From: CAYRGS01 sp964423875
GTDB lineage: Bacteria; UBA8248; JACPRG01; G963555815
DNA length: 54,353 nt
Direction of reading: 5' to 3'
Assembly: GCA_964423875.1 (NCBI GenBank)
Contig: CAYRGS010000010.1
Coordinates: forward strand, 1-54,353
Shown here: positions 43,185 to 51,677 of the stretch, piece by piece
How positions within the stretch are numbered: position 1 is the first letter of the stretch
How the letters are laid out: each line of letters starts with the position of its first letter
Position numbers and translations under genes: made by a program
Notes under the pieces: generated by a model
Databases searched by the model: none
The model's input: only the letters and a program-made list of their open reading frames with translations
What the model was told of the DNA's origin: nothing

Positions 43185-44360
43185 TCAGAGCATCGGCGCG
43201 GTCCGCAAACGAATCACTTGGTTCTGGCCGTCCGAATGGTGGAAGGACAGGGCGTCGCGAATATATTTTTCCACCGGGTGGTCCTTCATGTATCCGTGGC
43301 CCCCCATCACGTCCAACGCCGACAGGCAAACGCGCGTGGCCGCCTCCGAGGCGAACACCTTGCACATGTTGCTCAATTTCGATTTGAAATCCGGATCGTG
43401 CTGGGCCGCCCAGGCTGTCCGCCAGATGAAGCTCCGGGCCGCTTCGAGGTCCTTATACATGTCCGACACCACGCAAGCGATATTGGGGTGATCGATGATG
43501 GGCTTTCCGCCTTGGACCCGGGTCTTCGCCCAGTCGAGCGCGTACTCGTAAGCGGCCACCGCGCACCCCAGGACGGTGGCCGCCGCCTGGGTGTTGCTGC
43601 CCAGCAGCCAGTGACGCCGCATGAACATGGCTTGGTTCTCTTCCCCCAACCGATCCTCGACCGGGATGCGGACGTTTTCCAAAAGCAGCTCGCCGTTCTG
43701 GACCAGGCGCTGCCCCATTTTGTCGTGGACCCTGACCACGGAGAATCCCGGGGTGTCGGCGGGAAGGAGAAACGCCGTCAGACCCTGAGAGACGCCGACG
43801 GTATTGTCCGTGCGCGCGTAGAGGACGTAGAAGCTCGCCAGCCCCCCGTTCGAGATGAAGTGCTTGCGGCCGTTGATGACGTAGTGGTCCCCCTCGCGGA
43901 CCGCCGAGGTCTGCGTCCCGACGCCCGGCGCGTCATAGGGGAGGATATTGTCCGACCCGGAGAGCGGCTCGCTGTTGGCCGTGGCGAGCAGGGCGCGGGG
44001 ATTGTTAACGAGTCCGGGCAGGTGGCGCTCGCGCTGGTCATCGGTCATGCTTCCGGTCATCAGGCTGAACATTTTCCAGGTCTGATCGAAAGCCACGGCG
44101 AGGCCCAAGTCGCCCCGGGCCAGCTCTTCGCCGACGAGACATAGCGTGAGGATATCGGCTTCGCCGCCGCCGTACGCCTTGGGCAGGGAGAGGAGACGCA
44201 GGCCGATCTTGTCCCCTTCCTCGATCACCTCCCAGGGAAACGCCTCGGCGGGGTCCGGGATCCGGTCCCGCTCCAGGGCGATCGGCAGGATGTGCTTGTC
44301 CACAAAATCGCGGGCGGTCTGCCGAAGCGCTTTCTGTTCCAGTGTCAATGAGAGATCCAT
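43185..44360 (-). CDS. Acyl-CoA dehydrogenase family protein
   Basis: The 391-residue protein starts MDLSLTLEQKALRQTARDFV. It has TANSEPLSGSDN and INGRKHFISNGGLASFYVLYA (FAD and substrate binding), then ALDVMGGHGYMKDHPVEKYIRDA near the C-terminus. This is the full acyl-CoA dehydrogenase fold; the catalytic Glu position is not certain from eye alignment. It oxidises an acyl-CoA to an enoyl-CoA and passes electrons to ETF. The ATG at 44360 lies 31 bases after the stop of the HMGL-family synthase, so the two are likely cotranscribed. The chain length of the substrate is unknown. Confidence 0.9.
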   Translation of the reverse strand: MDLSLTLEQKALRQTARDFVDKHILPIALERDRIPDPAEAFPWEVIEEGDKIGLRLLSLPKAYGGGEADILTLCLVGEELARGDLGLAVAFDQTWKMFSLMTGSMTDDQRERHLPGLVNNPRALLATANSEPLSGSDNILPYDAPGVGTQTSAVREGDHYVINGRKHFISNGGLASFYVLYARTDNTVGVSQGLTAFLLPADTPGFSVVRVHDKMGQRLVQNGELLLENVRIPVEDRLGEENQAMFMRRHWLLGSNTQAAATVLGCAVAAYEYALDWAKTRVQGGKPIIDHPNIACVVSDMYKDLEAARSFIWRTAWAAQHDPDFKSKLSNMCKVFASEAATRVCLSALDVMGGHGYMKDHPVEKYIRDALSFHHSDGQNQVIRLRTAPML

Positions 44361-44391
44361 GTCCGTTGTAGTCTCCTGAATACTCTGTGAT

Positions 44392-45606
44392 TCAATCTTT
44401 TTGAATGGCGTCGATAATCTCGCGGAATTCATCGTCATCGATCAGGGCCTTGCGCTCGATGGAGCGGCGCTTGATCTCGGCCAGGGCCGCCTGCACCTTT
44501 TCCTCGTCCTCCAGCTTCAGGCCGCTCTCCTCGAGCTTGACCCGGATCGAGGTCGCTCCGCTCTTTTTGCCCAGAACCACGCGGGGCCGGTTGCCCACAA
44601 ACTTAGGCGCGATCGAGAACATGGCCAGGGGGCGCTCGTAAAGCATGTCGATGCCGATGCCCGATTCGCGCGTGAAGGTGTTCAGGCCGGTCAACGCCTT
44701 GCCGGGCGCCAACGGATAGCCCGAAAGACGCTGCACGAGGCCGCTCACCTTCTCCAGCTTTTCGAAATTAACGTTCGTCGAGATCCCGTACAGCGTCCGC
44801 AGGCCCACGACCACCTCGTCCAGGGAAGCGTTGCCGCTTCGCTCGCCAAGGGCGTTGACGCTCACATGCGCCACCTTCGCCCCGGCCCCCACAGCCGAGA
44901 GCGTCGTCGCGATGCCCATCCCCAGATCGTTGTGGGTGTGAACCTCGACCGGGATTCCGGTCCGGTCGCGGACCCGGCGAACCAGGACCTCCATGGCCCG
45001 GGGCAGGAGACAGCCGGTGGTGTCGACCACGCCCACCGAATCGGGATTCCCCCGGTCCATCACCTCACCCAAAAGCCGATCCAGGAACCCGAGGTCCGCC
45101 CGCGTCGTGTCATACGGAAAATAAACCGTGTGCAGGCCGGCGGCCTTGGCGTGCGCGATGGTCTCCACGCTTCGCTTGATGACGTCCTCCTCGCTCCACT
45201 TCGGGAACTGATACTTGAGCTTCGGAATGCTGCACGGGATTTCGATAACCACGCCGTCCGCGCCGCACTTGAGGGACAGATCGATGTCCGCCGGCGTCGC
45301 GCGGCAGAAGGTCATCAGTTTCGCGCGCATCCCGAGCTGCGCCATTTCTTCGATGGCCTTTGCGTCATCGGCCGAGACAGCGGGCATGCCGCCCTCGATC
45401 CGGTCCACACCGAGGTCGTCGAGGGCCCGGGCGATCTCGATCTTTTCCTCAATGCGGAAGACCACGCCGGGCGTCTGCTCCCCGTCCCGGAGGGTGACAT
45501 CGTGAATCTCCACCCTCTCGGGGAGGTCGAGCGGATCCCTCACTTCATCGGAGTAGTTCAGCGGACCGACCCAGAAGTCATCACAAGCCCAGGGGGTGTC
45601 GCTCAT
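44392..45606 (-). CDS. HMGL-family (homocitrate/2-isopropylmalate synthase-like) enzyme
   Basis: The 404-residue TIM-barrel enzyme has the DRE motif in VTLRDGEQTPGVVF and the metal-binding HTHNDLGMG, with GNASLDEVV after it, as in homocitrate and isopropylmalate synthases. The C-terminal extension has GKKSGATSIRVKLEESG, seen in this synthase group, but no LeuA-type allosteric domain. Acetyl-CoA condensation with a 2-oxo acid, or the reverse lyase reaction, are both possible. AGGA lies 6 bases before the ATG. The adjacent acyl-CoA dehydrogenase suggests a joint role in acid catabolism or synthesis. Confidence 0.85.
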   Translation of the reverse strand: MSDTPWACDDFWVGPLNYSDEVRDPLDLPERVEIHDVTLRDGEQTPGVVFRIEEKIEIARALDDLGVDRIEGGMPAVSADDAKAIEEMAQLGMRAKLMTFCRATPADIDLSLKCGADGVVIEIPCSIPKLKYQFPKWSEEDVIKRSVETIAHAKAAGLHTVYFPYDTTRADLGFLDRLLGEVMDRGNPDSVGVVDTTGCLLPRAMEVLVRRVRDRTGIPVEVHTHNDLGMGIATTLSAVGAGAKVAHVSVNALGERSGNASLDEVVVGLRTLYGISTNVNFEKLEKVSGLVQRLSGYPLAPGKALTGLNTFTRESGIGIDMLYERPLAMFSIAPKFVGNRPRVVLGKKSGATSIRVKLEESGLKLEDEEKVQAALAEIKRRSIERKALIDDDEFREIIDAIQKD

Positions 45607-45694
45607 AGCTTCATCCTCGCATCTTTGTCAGGCGCGCCGACCCGCCGGAAAGAGCAAGCGCCTACAAGTCCATTTGTTGTAGAGACCCGGGGCG

Positions 45695-46736
45695 CTAGTC
45701 TCCGGCCAGCTTACGCCCCACTTTATTGCGTTCGCGAATCTGTTTGTCCAGACCGGCCAGTGCTTTGATGTACAAGTCTTTGGTCGCAAGCCGAAGGGGC
45801 CTGCCGGTAGGCCGTTCGCGCCCGCTCAAACTGTCCCAACGCCTCATAGGCAACCCCGAGGTTGTAAAGGGCTTCATTGCTTTCGGGGCGGGTCCGGACA
45901 TGCTCGGTCCAGATGCGTATGGCCTCTTTCAGGCTCCCGGCCTTGCGAATTTGACCCCCGTATCCACCGCGCCCTCCGCGGACTCGAGGGTCCGTTTTAT
46001 GGTCACGTACCGGGGAGAGACGTACTCGAAATATCGGGTGGACACCGCCTCCACAAGGTCTCGGCGCGTGGCCTCCGGAGGCGGGATCTCCCGCTTCACC
46101 TTGGAAAAGAGCGTGGACAGCAGGTCCAATCCCGTGTCGTACTTCAGGGTGTGACACCGTACGGCTCGCGAGGATGCGGCCCGTGGCCACTTCCACCACC
46201 CGCAGAGAGACGGAGAGGACCCCTTCACGCCGTGTGTGGTTCTCGGTGACCAGGACCTCTTTCATGATCTCTTCCTTCCGGGCCCTTCGGCCGGAGCCGA
46301 TCGTCCGGAACCGGCCGGTCCCGACCCGTTTCCTGACTTGCTTGGTGTACGGTGTGTCCACGATTCGATAGACCACGACCTGTCCGACCACGACAGCCTT
46401 GACACCCAACAGCCTTCCGGCCTCCGCCGCGGTCTTGGAATCGACGAGGTCGCTCAGACCGCGCCGGATCTACCCCACCACCTGATCTAGCCGGGATCGC
46501 TCGACGACCTTGAAGAGCTCACTCTCCCCGAGCTTCGTCGTCAGGGACTCGGTGACATGTTCCGCCACCTCGGGATCGCCGCCTAACTTCATGACCCCGA
46601 GGGAATCGATGTTGCGGGAGAGTAAATCGACTTCCGCGGGGACCACGACGCGGACCTAAATCGTCGGTCCCGCGCATCCCAGAAGGAAGACCAGCGCCCC
46701 GGAAACCGCCCCCGCGCCGGCAAGTCGAGCTTTCAC
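45695..46736 (-). pseudogene. Decayed CsgG-like TPR lipoprotein gene
   Basis: Read on the minus strand, a GTG at 46736 begins a lipoprotein signal ending in FLLGCAG, then an in-frame TAG after PTI. The frame continues VRVVVPAEVDLLSRNIDSL to a second TAG (after LDQVVG), then a CsgG-like part with KAVVVGQVVVYRIVD. Near 46165 the reading shifts by one base, and it shifts again near 45990. It continues into a TPR segment, SNEALYNLGVAYEALGQFERA, and shifts once more to end KQIRERNKVGRKLAGD. Both TAGs sit where CAG for Gln is natural. Two nonsense codons and three shifts show a dead gene. It probably once encoded an outer-membrane-associated lipoprotein. Confidence 0.7.
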
Positions 46737-46901
46737 TGATCGGCCCTCCACGGCCAACTTGTAAGTATCTCTTCCCACGAGAACCGTCATTTTCCATGAC
46801 GGGACTCGAGGTCTTTTCAATCATTCATGGAGTGGAAACTTTAGTGTAGCACGGTTCCCGATTCCAGGCGCCGCCGGCCGGGGAGGACGCGGCCGTCCCC
46901 T

Positions 46902-48287
46902 TCAGGGCAGAAACCCGACAAACCTCCAGTAGAGGATGGTCAGCGGGATCACCAGAATTACGCTCAGGACGGCGAAGGGGATCAACACGCGCAGAACCTG
47001 CCGCCCCGTAAAGGCCCCATATCCCTGGGCGTTGACCAGCGGCGGCGTCTGGTACGGAAAGAAGCAGATACCGATGCCGAGGACCTGGGCCATCACGAGA
47101 CGGGTGACGTCGAGGCCATGATCCGTCGCATACGCGACAATGATGGGCGTCAAGACCGCGGGGACGGCCGGCTGGGTCGTCAGGATCGCCAGGGATAATG
47201 TGATCAAGGCCACCACGGCGACCTGCTCGTTGCTCCCCATCTCCGCTAAAGGGATGACCCGGATGATGTACTCTCCCACCCACCGGCTGACGCCGGTTGC
47301 CGCGAGGACCCTCCCCAGCGCCAGAATGCTCGCGAGATAAACGAGCAGCGGGAGGTTGACGCACCGGATTACATCCTTCTTCTCCAGGACGCCGATACCC
47401 GGCAGCAGGGTCGCCATCGCGGCCCCGAGCCCCACCCAGACGGGTTTCACGCCATGAATGAAATCCGTCATCCACAGGCCGATGGTGATGCCGATCAGGG
47501 CAATCATCTTCCACTCGTCCGGACTCAGGGGCCCGGCATCTCCGGCGCCCAGAGATTCTCCCTTGAGAACCGGAACCTCCTTCGGCCAGAGGAAAAGCCG
47601 GATGACAACGTAGATCATCGCCACCCGCGCCACCCCCAGCACCGGCAGGTGCAGCGCCGCCCACAGGCCGTAGGAGATGGCCGGACCGCCAACCGATTCA
47701 ATCACCCCCGCGTGTACGAGGTTGGGGACATTCGAGGGGAGCAAGGCGAACCCCGGGAAGAAGGCCGACATGGCAACCGCCAAGGCCAGGCCGGCGCAAC
47801 CGCGAGACTTGAGGGGCAAGCCGAACGCGGCAGCAATCTCCAGGGCGATGGGGATGAGCAGCGCCACCCGCGCGTTGCCCGAAGGGACCCCGAACGACAA
47901 CAGGAAGCCGAGGACGCAGAATCCCATCACGACCCGGCCGTACCGGTTTCCCAACGCACGGATGAAGACGAACGCCATCCGGCGCGCCAACCCGATCCGG
48001 AGCATCCCTCCGCCCAGGAGAAAAGAGGCGAACACCAGCCAGAACGCGGAAGAGGTGAACCCGGAGAACGCCACAGAGGGCGGGACCACCCCCAACAAGA
48101 CAAACAAGAGAAGGAGGATGAGACCTGTCCACGCAAGGGGAATCGTCTCGACCACAAAGAACGAGATGGCGAAAACCGACAGGGCCAGGGCCTTGAGGCC
48201 TTCGGGGCCCAACCCCTGGGGCGGACTCATGGCGAGAAGGCTAAGTGGAAGGACAACGCCGATGGCGGCAATCAGGCGACGGATCAT
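46902..48287 (-). CDS. DASS (SLC13-type) anion:sodium symporter family protein
   Basis: The 461-residue protein has about eleven membrane segments. Early on, TSSAFWLVFASFLLGGGMLRIGLARRMA matches the DASS core. GVPSGNARVALLIPIALEIA resembles the first substrate and sodium loop, and LTTQPAVPAVLTPIIVAYA the second, with the Thr-Pro/Asn-type residues reduced. Members carry dicarboxylates, sulfate or other anions with sodium. Substrate is uncertain because the usual SNT motif is replaced by SGN. The start has no strong ribosome site. The upstream neighbour (3' on this strand) is the decayed lipoprotein gene. Confidence 0.85.
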   Translation of the reverse strand: MIRRLIAAIGVVLPLSLLAMSPPQGLGPEGLKALALSVFAISFFVVETIPLAWTGLILLLLFVLLGVVPPSVAFSGFTSSAFWLVFASFLLGGGMLRIGLARRMAFVFIRALGNRYGRVVMGFCVLGFLLSFGVPSGNARVALLIPIALEIAAAFGLPLKSRGCAGLALAVAMSAFFPGFALLPSNVPNLVHAGVIESVGGPAISYGLWAALHLPVLGVARVAMIYVVIRLFLWPKEVPVLKGESLGAGDAGPLSPDEWKMIALIGITIGLWMTDFIHGVKPVWVGLGAAMATLLPGIGVLEKKDVIRCVNLPLLVYLASILALGRVLAATGVSRWVGEYIIRVIPLAEMGSNEQVAVVALITLSLAILTTQPAVPAVLTPIIVAYATDHGLDVTRLVMAQVLGIGICFFPYQTPPLVNAQGYGAFTGRQVLRVLIPFAVLSVILVIPLTILYWRFVGFLP

Positions 48288-48510
48288 GGCTTTGCCGTGT
48301 CTTTCCGCATGGATTTTTTCCTGGAATGGGATTCAACATCAAGGCGGGTGAAGCGCCGGCGAACCGACATCTTGAAAAGATATCCCGGGCGGGCCACTTC
48401 CGCAAGCAGCAAAACCGAACGCCGCGGAATGCCTCACCCGACCCGGCGTAAAGCCGGAAGCCGCCTTCACCGAAGCCGGTTGCGGCGGGGTCGGGCTCAA
48501 TCTATGATGA

Positions 48511-48529
48511 GATGATAACCTTTATCATC
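48511..48529. promoter_or_regulatory. Perfect palindrome at the regulator start
   Basis: GATGATAA-CCT-TTATCATC is an 8-base perfect inverted repeat ending one base before the regulator's first ATG. It overlaps the place of the ribosome site, so it could be an operator for autoregulation or an RNA hairpin that limits translation. Confidence 0.5.
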
Positions 48530-48530
48530 A

Positions 48531-49304
48531 ATGGACCCCCGGACGTTGCCGATGGCCAAGCGCAGGATGGAAGCCCTTCTTCTCAGCCGGGACGCCGAGC
48601 TCGCGGACGAGCTGGATGGACTGGTGAATTCTTTGGGTTTCAGCATTGTCCGGAACGCGCCCCCCCATCGGACGGGAGGGAAACCGCCCAGGATGCCCAG
48701 GGCCGACGCCGGGCCCCCGCTTCTCATTGTGGACGGGCGGGATTATCTGGGCGTCTGTCTATCCTATCCATCGGTCGAGGCACCGCCCCCCCCCCTCCCC
48801 CCTCTCCCCCCCACGCTTCTTCTGTTGGAGGCCGGGGACCTCGAGAGCCCGGCCGGCCCGCTCATGGCGGACGAGGTGGCGTATCTTCCCCTCCGGGCGG
48901 AAGAGGTCCGCCTCCGCGTCCGGAACCTTTTGGGGCCCAGGGTGTACGGCCGGCCGGATTCGCCCGGACCCGCCCACCCCGTGGCGCCATCCGGCGGTTC
49001 GAAAAAAGCGGAGGTCGCCGCCGCTTCGGGCCTCCGGTTGAACGAGGAGCGGTACGAGATCACGCTGGACGCCGCGCCCCTGGACCTCACCTTCCGGGAG
49101 TACGAGCTGCTCAAACACTTGATGACGCATCCGGGCAGGACCTTCACGCGCGAGCATCTGCTTACCCGCGTCTGGGGGGAGGATTACCTGGGGGGTACGC
49201 GCACGGTCGACGTCCACGTCCGGCGTCTGCGCATCAAATTGGAGGCGGGCGGGCGCGAGCTCATCAAGACGGTCCGGAGCGTCGGATACAGATTCACCGG
49301 TTGA
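48531..49304 (+). CDS. OmpR-type DNA-binding regulator with divergent receiver
   Basis: The 257-residue protein ends with a full OmpR/PhoB winged helix: LTFREYELLKHLMTHPGRTF, then REHLLTRVWGEDYLGGTRTVDVHVRRLRIKL, and TVRSVGYRFTG. The N-terminal half is only loosely receiver-like; the best aspartate candidate is in LLIVDGRDYLGV (near residue 64) and a proline-rich insertion (about 86-95) from a C10 tract (48786-48795) follows. Typical acidic and lysine residues of the receiver are not evident, so it may work without phosphorylation, as GlnR-type regulators do. It lies directly upstream of glnA on the same strand, which hints at nitrogen control. An ATG at 48552 is an alternative start. Confidence 0.8.
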   Translation: MDPRTLPMAKRRMEALLLSRDAELADELDGLVNSLGFSIVRNAPPHRTGGKPPRMPRADAGPPLLIVDGRDYLGVCLSYPSVEAPPPPLPPLPPTLLLLEAGDLESPAGPLMADEVAYLPLRAEEVRLRVRNLLGPRVYGRPDSPGPAHPVAPSGGSKKAEVAAASGLRLNEERYEITLDAAPLDLTFREYELLKHLMTHPGRTFTREHLLTRVWGEDYLGGTRTVDVHVRRLRIKLEAGGRELIKTVRSVGYRFTG

Positions 49305-49510
49305 ATCGGGGCGGGTTCCCAACGAATTAACACGGAATTCATCCCGCTGTAATCTTCCCGAAACACTCCTCGGTTATATAGAGCGGGTCTCTTTGAAATT
49401 TCCGGGTTTGCCCGGGCATGCCTCGGATGAGGTCGGAAGAGCTTGCCCGTAAAGGTCTTCCAGTTTAAAAGACCGGTCCGTCGCGGTGGGTTTTCTTCTG
49501 CCTCTCCACC

Positions 49511-49526
49511 CTGGCGGGCATTTTGC
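49511..49526 (+). promoter_or_regulatory. Candidate sigma-54 promoter of glnA
   Basis: CTGGCGGGCATTTTGCA matches the -24/-12 pattern YTGGCACG-N4-TTGCW: CTGGC, then a G, then TTGCA with the required spacing between GG and GC. Two -24 bases (AC) are GG. It lies about 50 bases before the glnA start and points towards it. Confidence 0.6.
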
Positions 49527-49576
49527 AATCCCATTGGGCCGGACATCCATCGTCAGCTCTACACAAGGAGGACCGA

Positions 49577-50968
49577 ATGGCCAAGACCACGAAACGCGCG
49601 TCATCCGCCGCCAAAGGCGCCGGTAAGGCCGCCCCGGCCAAATCCAAGGACCGGGAGTACATCCTTCGTCTCGCGAAGGAGAACAACGTCAAGTTCATCC
49701 GGATGTGGTTCTCGGACATCCTGGGCAACCTCAAGAACTTCGCCATCACGTATGAGGAGCTGGCGACCACCCTCTACGAGGGCCAGGGTTTCGACGGCTC
49801 CTCCATTCAGGGTTTCGCGCGCATCGACGAAAGCGACATGGTCGCGATGCCCGACACCTCCACGTTTCAACTGCTCCCGTGGCGAAGCGGTCCGCAGGGG
49901 CGCGTCGGCCGGATGTTCTGCGACATTCTCAATCCCGACGGCACCCCGTACGAGGGCGACCCCCGGTATATCCTGAAGCGAAACCTGAAAGAGGCCGCCG
50001 ACTTGGGATACACGTTCTACATCGGACCGGAGCTGGAGTTTTTCCTCTTCAAGAATTCCGGCGGAACGGAGATCCTCGATCACGGCGGGTACTTCGACAT
50101 GACCTCGCTGGACGCGGCCAGCAACTTCCGGCGCGACGCCGTCCTGACCCTTCAGGCCATGGGGATCGATGTCGAGTACAGCCACCACGAAGTCGGACCC
50201 AGCCAGCACGAGATCGACCTGCGCTACACCGACGCCCTCACCATGGCGGACAACTGCATGACCTACCGGCTGGTCGTGAAGGAAACGGCCATGACCCACG
50301 ACATGTACGCCACCTTCATGCCGAAGCCGCTGTTCGGCGAGAACGGCAGCGGCATGCACACCCACCAGTCGCTCTTCAAAGGGGCCAAAAACGCCTTCTT
50401 CGACCCGAAGGACAAAAACTCCCTGTCCGACGTGGCGAAGAGATACATCGCGGGCCTGTTGCGGCACATCCCAGAGATCAACGTCGTCCTGAACCAGTGG
50501 GTCAACTCCTACAAGCGGCTGGTCCCCGGCTACGAGGCGCCCGTCTACCTCACCTGGGCCATCCGCAACCGTTCGGACCTAGTCCGCGTGCCCGTCTACA
50601 AGCCCGGCCATGAGCAGGCCACCCGGGTGGAGCTTCGCTCTCCGGACCCGGCCTGCAACCCCTACCTCGCCTTTTCGGCTATGCTGGCCGCCGGTCTCGC
50701 CGGAATCAAAGGGAAATACAAGCTGGCCGCTCCGGTCAAGAGCAACGTTTACGAGATGGACGCGGAAGAGCGGGAGAAGCTGGGGATCCGGGAGTTGCCC
50801 TCCGACCTGAACGAGGCCATCAAGGCGGCCGAAAACAGTGAACTCCTGCGCAAGTGTCTGGGCAACCACGTATTCATCAAGCTGCTCGAGAACAAGCGAA
50901 TGGAGTGGCACGAGTACCGCGCGCACGTCTCGCAGTTCGAGCTGGAGAAGTACCTGCCGATCTTGTAG
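49577..50968 (+). CDS. glnA: Type I glutamine synthetase
   Basis: The 463-residue protein starts with a Lys/Ala-rich extension (about 24 residues). Then come the beta-grasp MWFSDILGNLKNF and GFDGSSIQGF, the catalytic EVGPSQHEIDL block, the ATP-loop FGENGSGMHTHQSL, and YKPGHEQATRVELRSPDPACNPYLAF with the substrate arginines. The segment around the adenylylation tyrosine reads KSNVYEMDAEEREKLGI, which is closer to the GSI-alpha pattern than to NLYDLPPE of GSI-beta, so regulation by adenylylation is doubtful. AAGGAGG is 5 bases before the ATG. The enzyme makes glutamine from glutamate, ammonia and ATP. Its promoter looks sigma-54-dependent. Confidence 0.97.
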   Translation: MAKTTKRASSAAKGAGKAAPAKSKDREYILRLAKENNVKFIRMWFSDILGNLKNFAITYEELATTLYEGQGFDGSSIQGFARIDESDMVAMPDTSTFQLLPWRSGPQGRVGRMFCDILNPDGTPYEGDPRYILKRNLKEAADLGYTFYIGPELEFFLFKNSGGTEILDHGGYFDMTSLDAASNFRRDAVLTLQAMGIDVEYSHHEVGPSQHEIDLRYTDALTMADNCMTYRLVVKETAMTHDMYATFMPKPLFGENGSGMHTHQSLFKGAKNAFFDPKDKNSLSDVAKRYIAGLLRHIPEINVVLNQWVNSYKRLVPGYEAPVYLTWAIRNRSDLVRVPVYKPGHEQATRVELRSPDPACNPYLAFSAMLAAGLAGIKGKYKLAAPVKSNVYEMDAEEREKLGIRELPSDLNEAIKAAENSELLRKCLGNHVFIKLLENKRMEWHEYRAHVSQFELEKYLPIL

Positions 50969-51012
50969 CCGACACCTTTCGGCCCGAACCGGCTCGGAAC
51001 CGCCCTCGAGTC

Positions 51013-51080
51013 CGGGAGGGGGGTGAAGGGTCGGTTGTCCTGAATCGGCAACCGGTTCTCCTTCCCTCCCCCTCCTCCCG
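51013..51080 (+). terminator. Imperfect G/C-rich hairpin after glnA
   Basis: CGGGAGGGGGGTGAAGG and CCTTCCCTCCCCCTCC can pair across an inner GGTTG/CAACC stem, 45 bases after the glnA stop. There is no T run directly after it, so termination is only possible. Confidence 0.35.
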
Positions 51081-51263
51081 TGTCTATTGCGATTCCTCAA
51101 GCTTGCCCGCACGACCCAAATAACATAATTAAAGGTTCTTCAGCGGAAGGGCATACGGAGCTCAGGTGCTTCAGGCCTTCTGCTCCGTGAAAGGACATGC
51201 TGGAATTCCTCCATGCCCAAGTCATCACGAGGGGGTGGGGGAGTGGGGGAGGGGAGTGGGCTC

Positions 51264-51665
51264 ATGTACAGGGTGACCAAAAAGATCCACTTCTGCTACG
51301 GCCATCGTCTCCTCGATTACAGCGGCAAGTCCAAAGCCGTTCACGGCCACAACGGAAGGCTGGAGGTCACCCTGGAGAGCGAAACCCTGGACGGGATCGG
51401 GTTCGTCGTGGAGTTCGGCGACGTGAAGCGGATCATCCAGGGGTGGGTGGATGAGCGTTTCGATCACACGATGATCCTTCGCAAAGACGACCCCTTGCTT
51501 CCCTTTCTCAAAGAGCACGGCGAGCCATACTTCGAGATGGACGCGAACCCGACATCGGAGAACATCGCCAAATTGATTTTCGACTACGGGGTCTCCCAAG
51601 GGCTTCCTGTCATAGAGGTCAAATTGTGGGAGACCCCGACTTCGTGCGCCACTTACCGGAAATAG
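51264..51665 (+). CDS. 6-pyruvoyl-tetrahydropterin synthase/QueD-like protein
   Basis: The 133-residue protein fits the PTPS/QueD fold. Zinc ligands are His in FCYGHRLLDY and the two in AVHGHNGR. The catalytic Glu is in KLWETPTSCATY. The usual catalytic cysteine just before HGH (as in G-x-C-x-x-HGH) is Ser here (GKSKAVHGH), as in variant PTPS-like groups, so the reaction may differ from classical QueD or PTPS. The ATG follows a G-rich stretch with GGAG; longer frames begin inside unlikely glycine-rich sequence. The next gene, 12 bases on, is a pteridine-reductase-like SDR, which supports a pterin pathway. Confidence 0.85.
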   Translation: MYRVTKKIHFCYGHRLLDYSGKSKAVHGHNGRLEVTLESETLDGIGFVVEFGDVKRIIQGWVDERFDHTMILRKDDPLLPFLKEHGEPYFEMDANPTSENIAKLIFDYGVSQGLPVIEVKLWETPTSCATYRK

Positions 51666-51677
51666 GCAGAGGCCCCT

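Noticed and set aside
39508..46736. Possible TAG-to-Gln recoding, since several TAGs sit at likely Gln positions
   Set aside because: Intact genes in the window, such as addA and glnA, end with TAG. The TAGs in question occur only in decayed genes.
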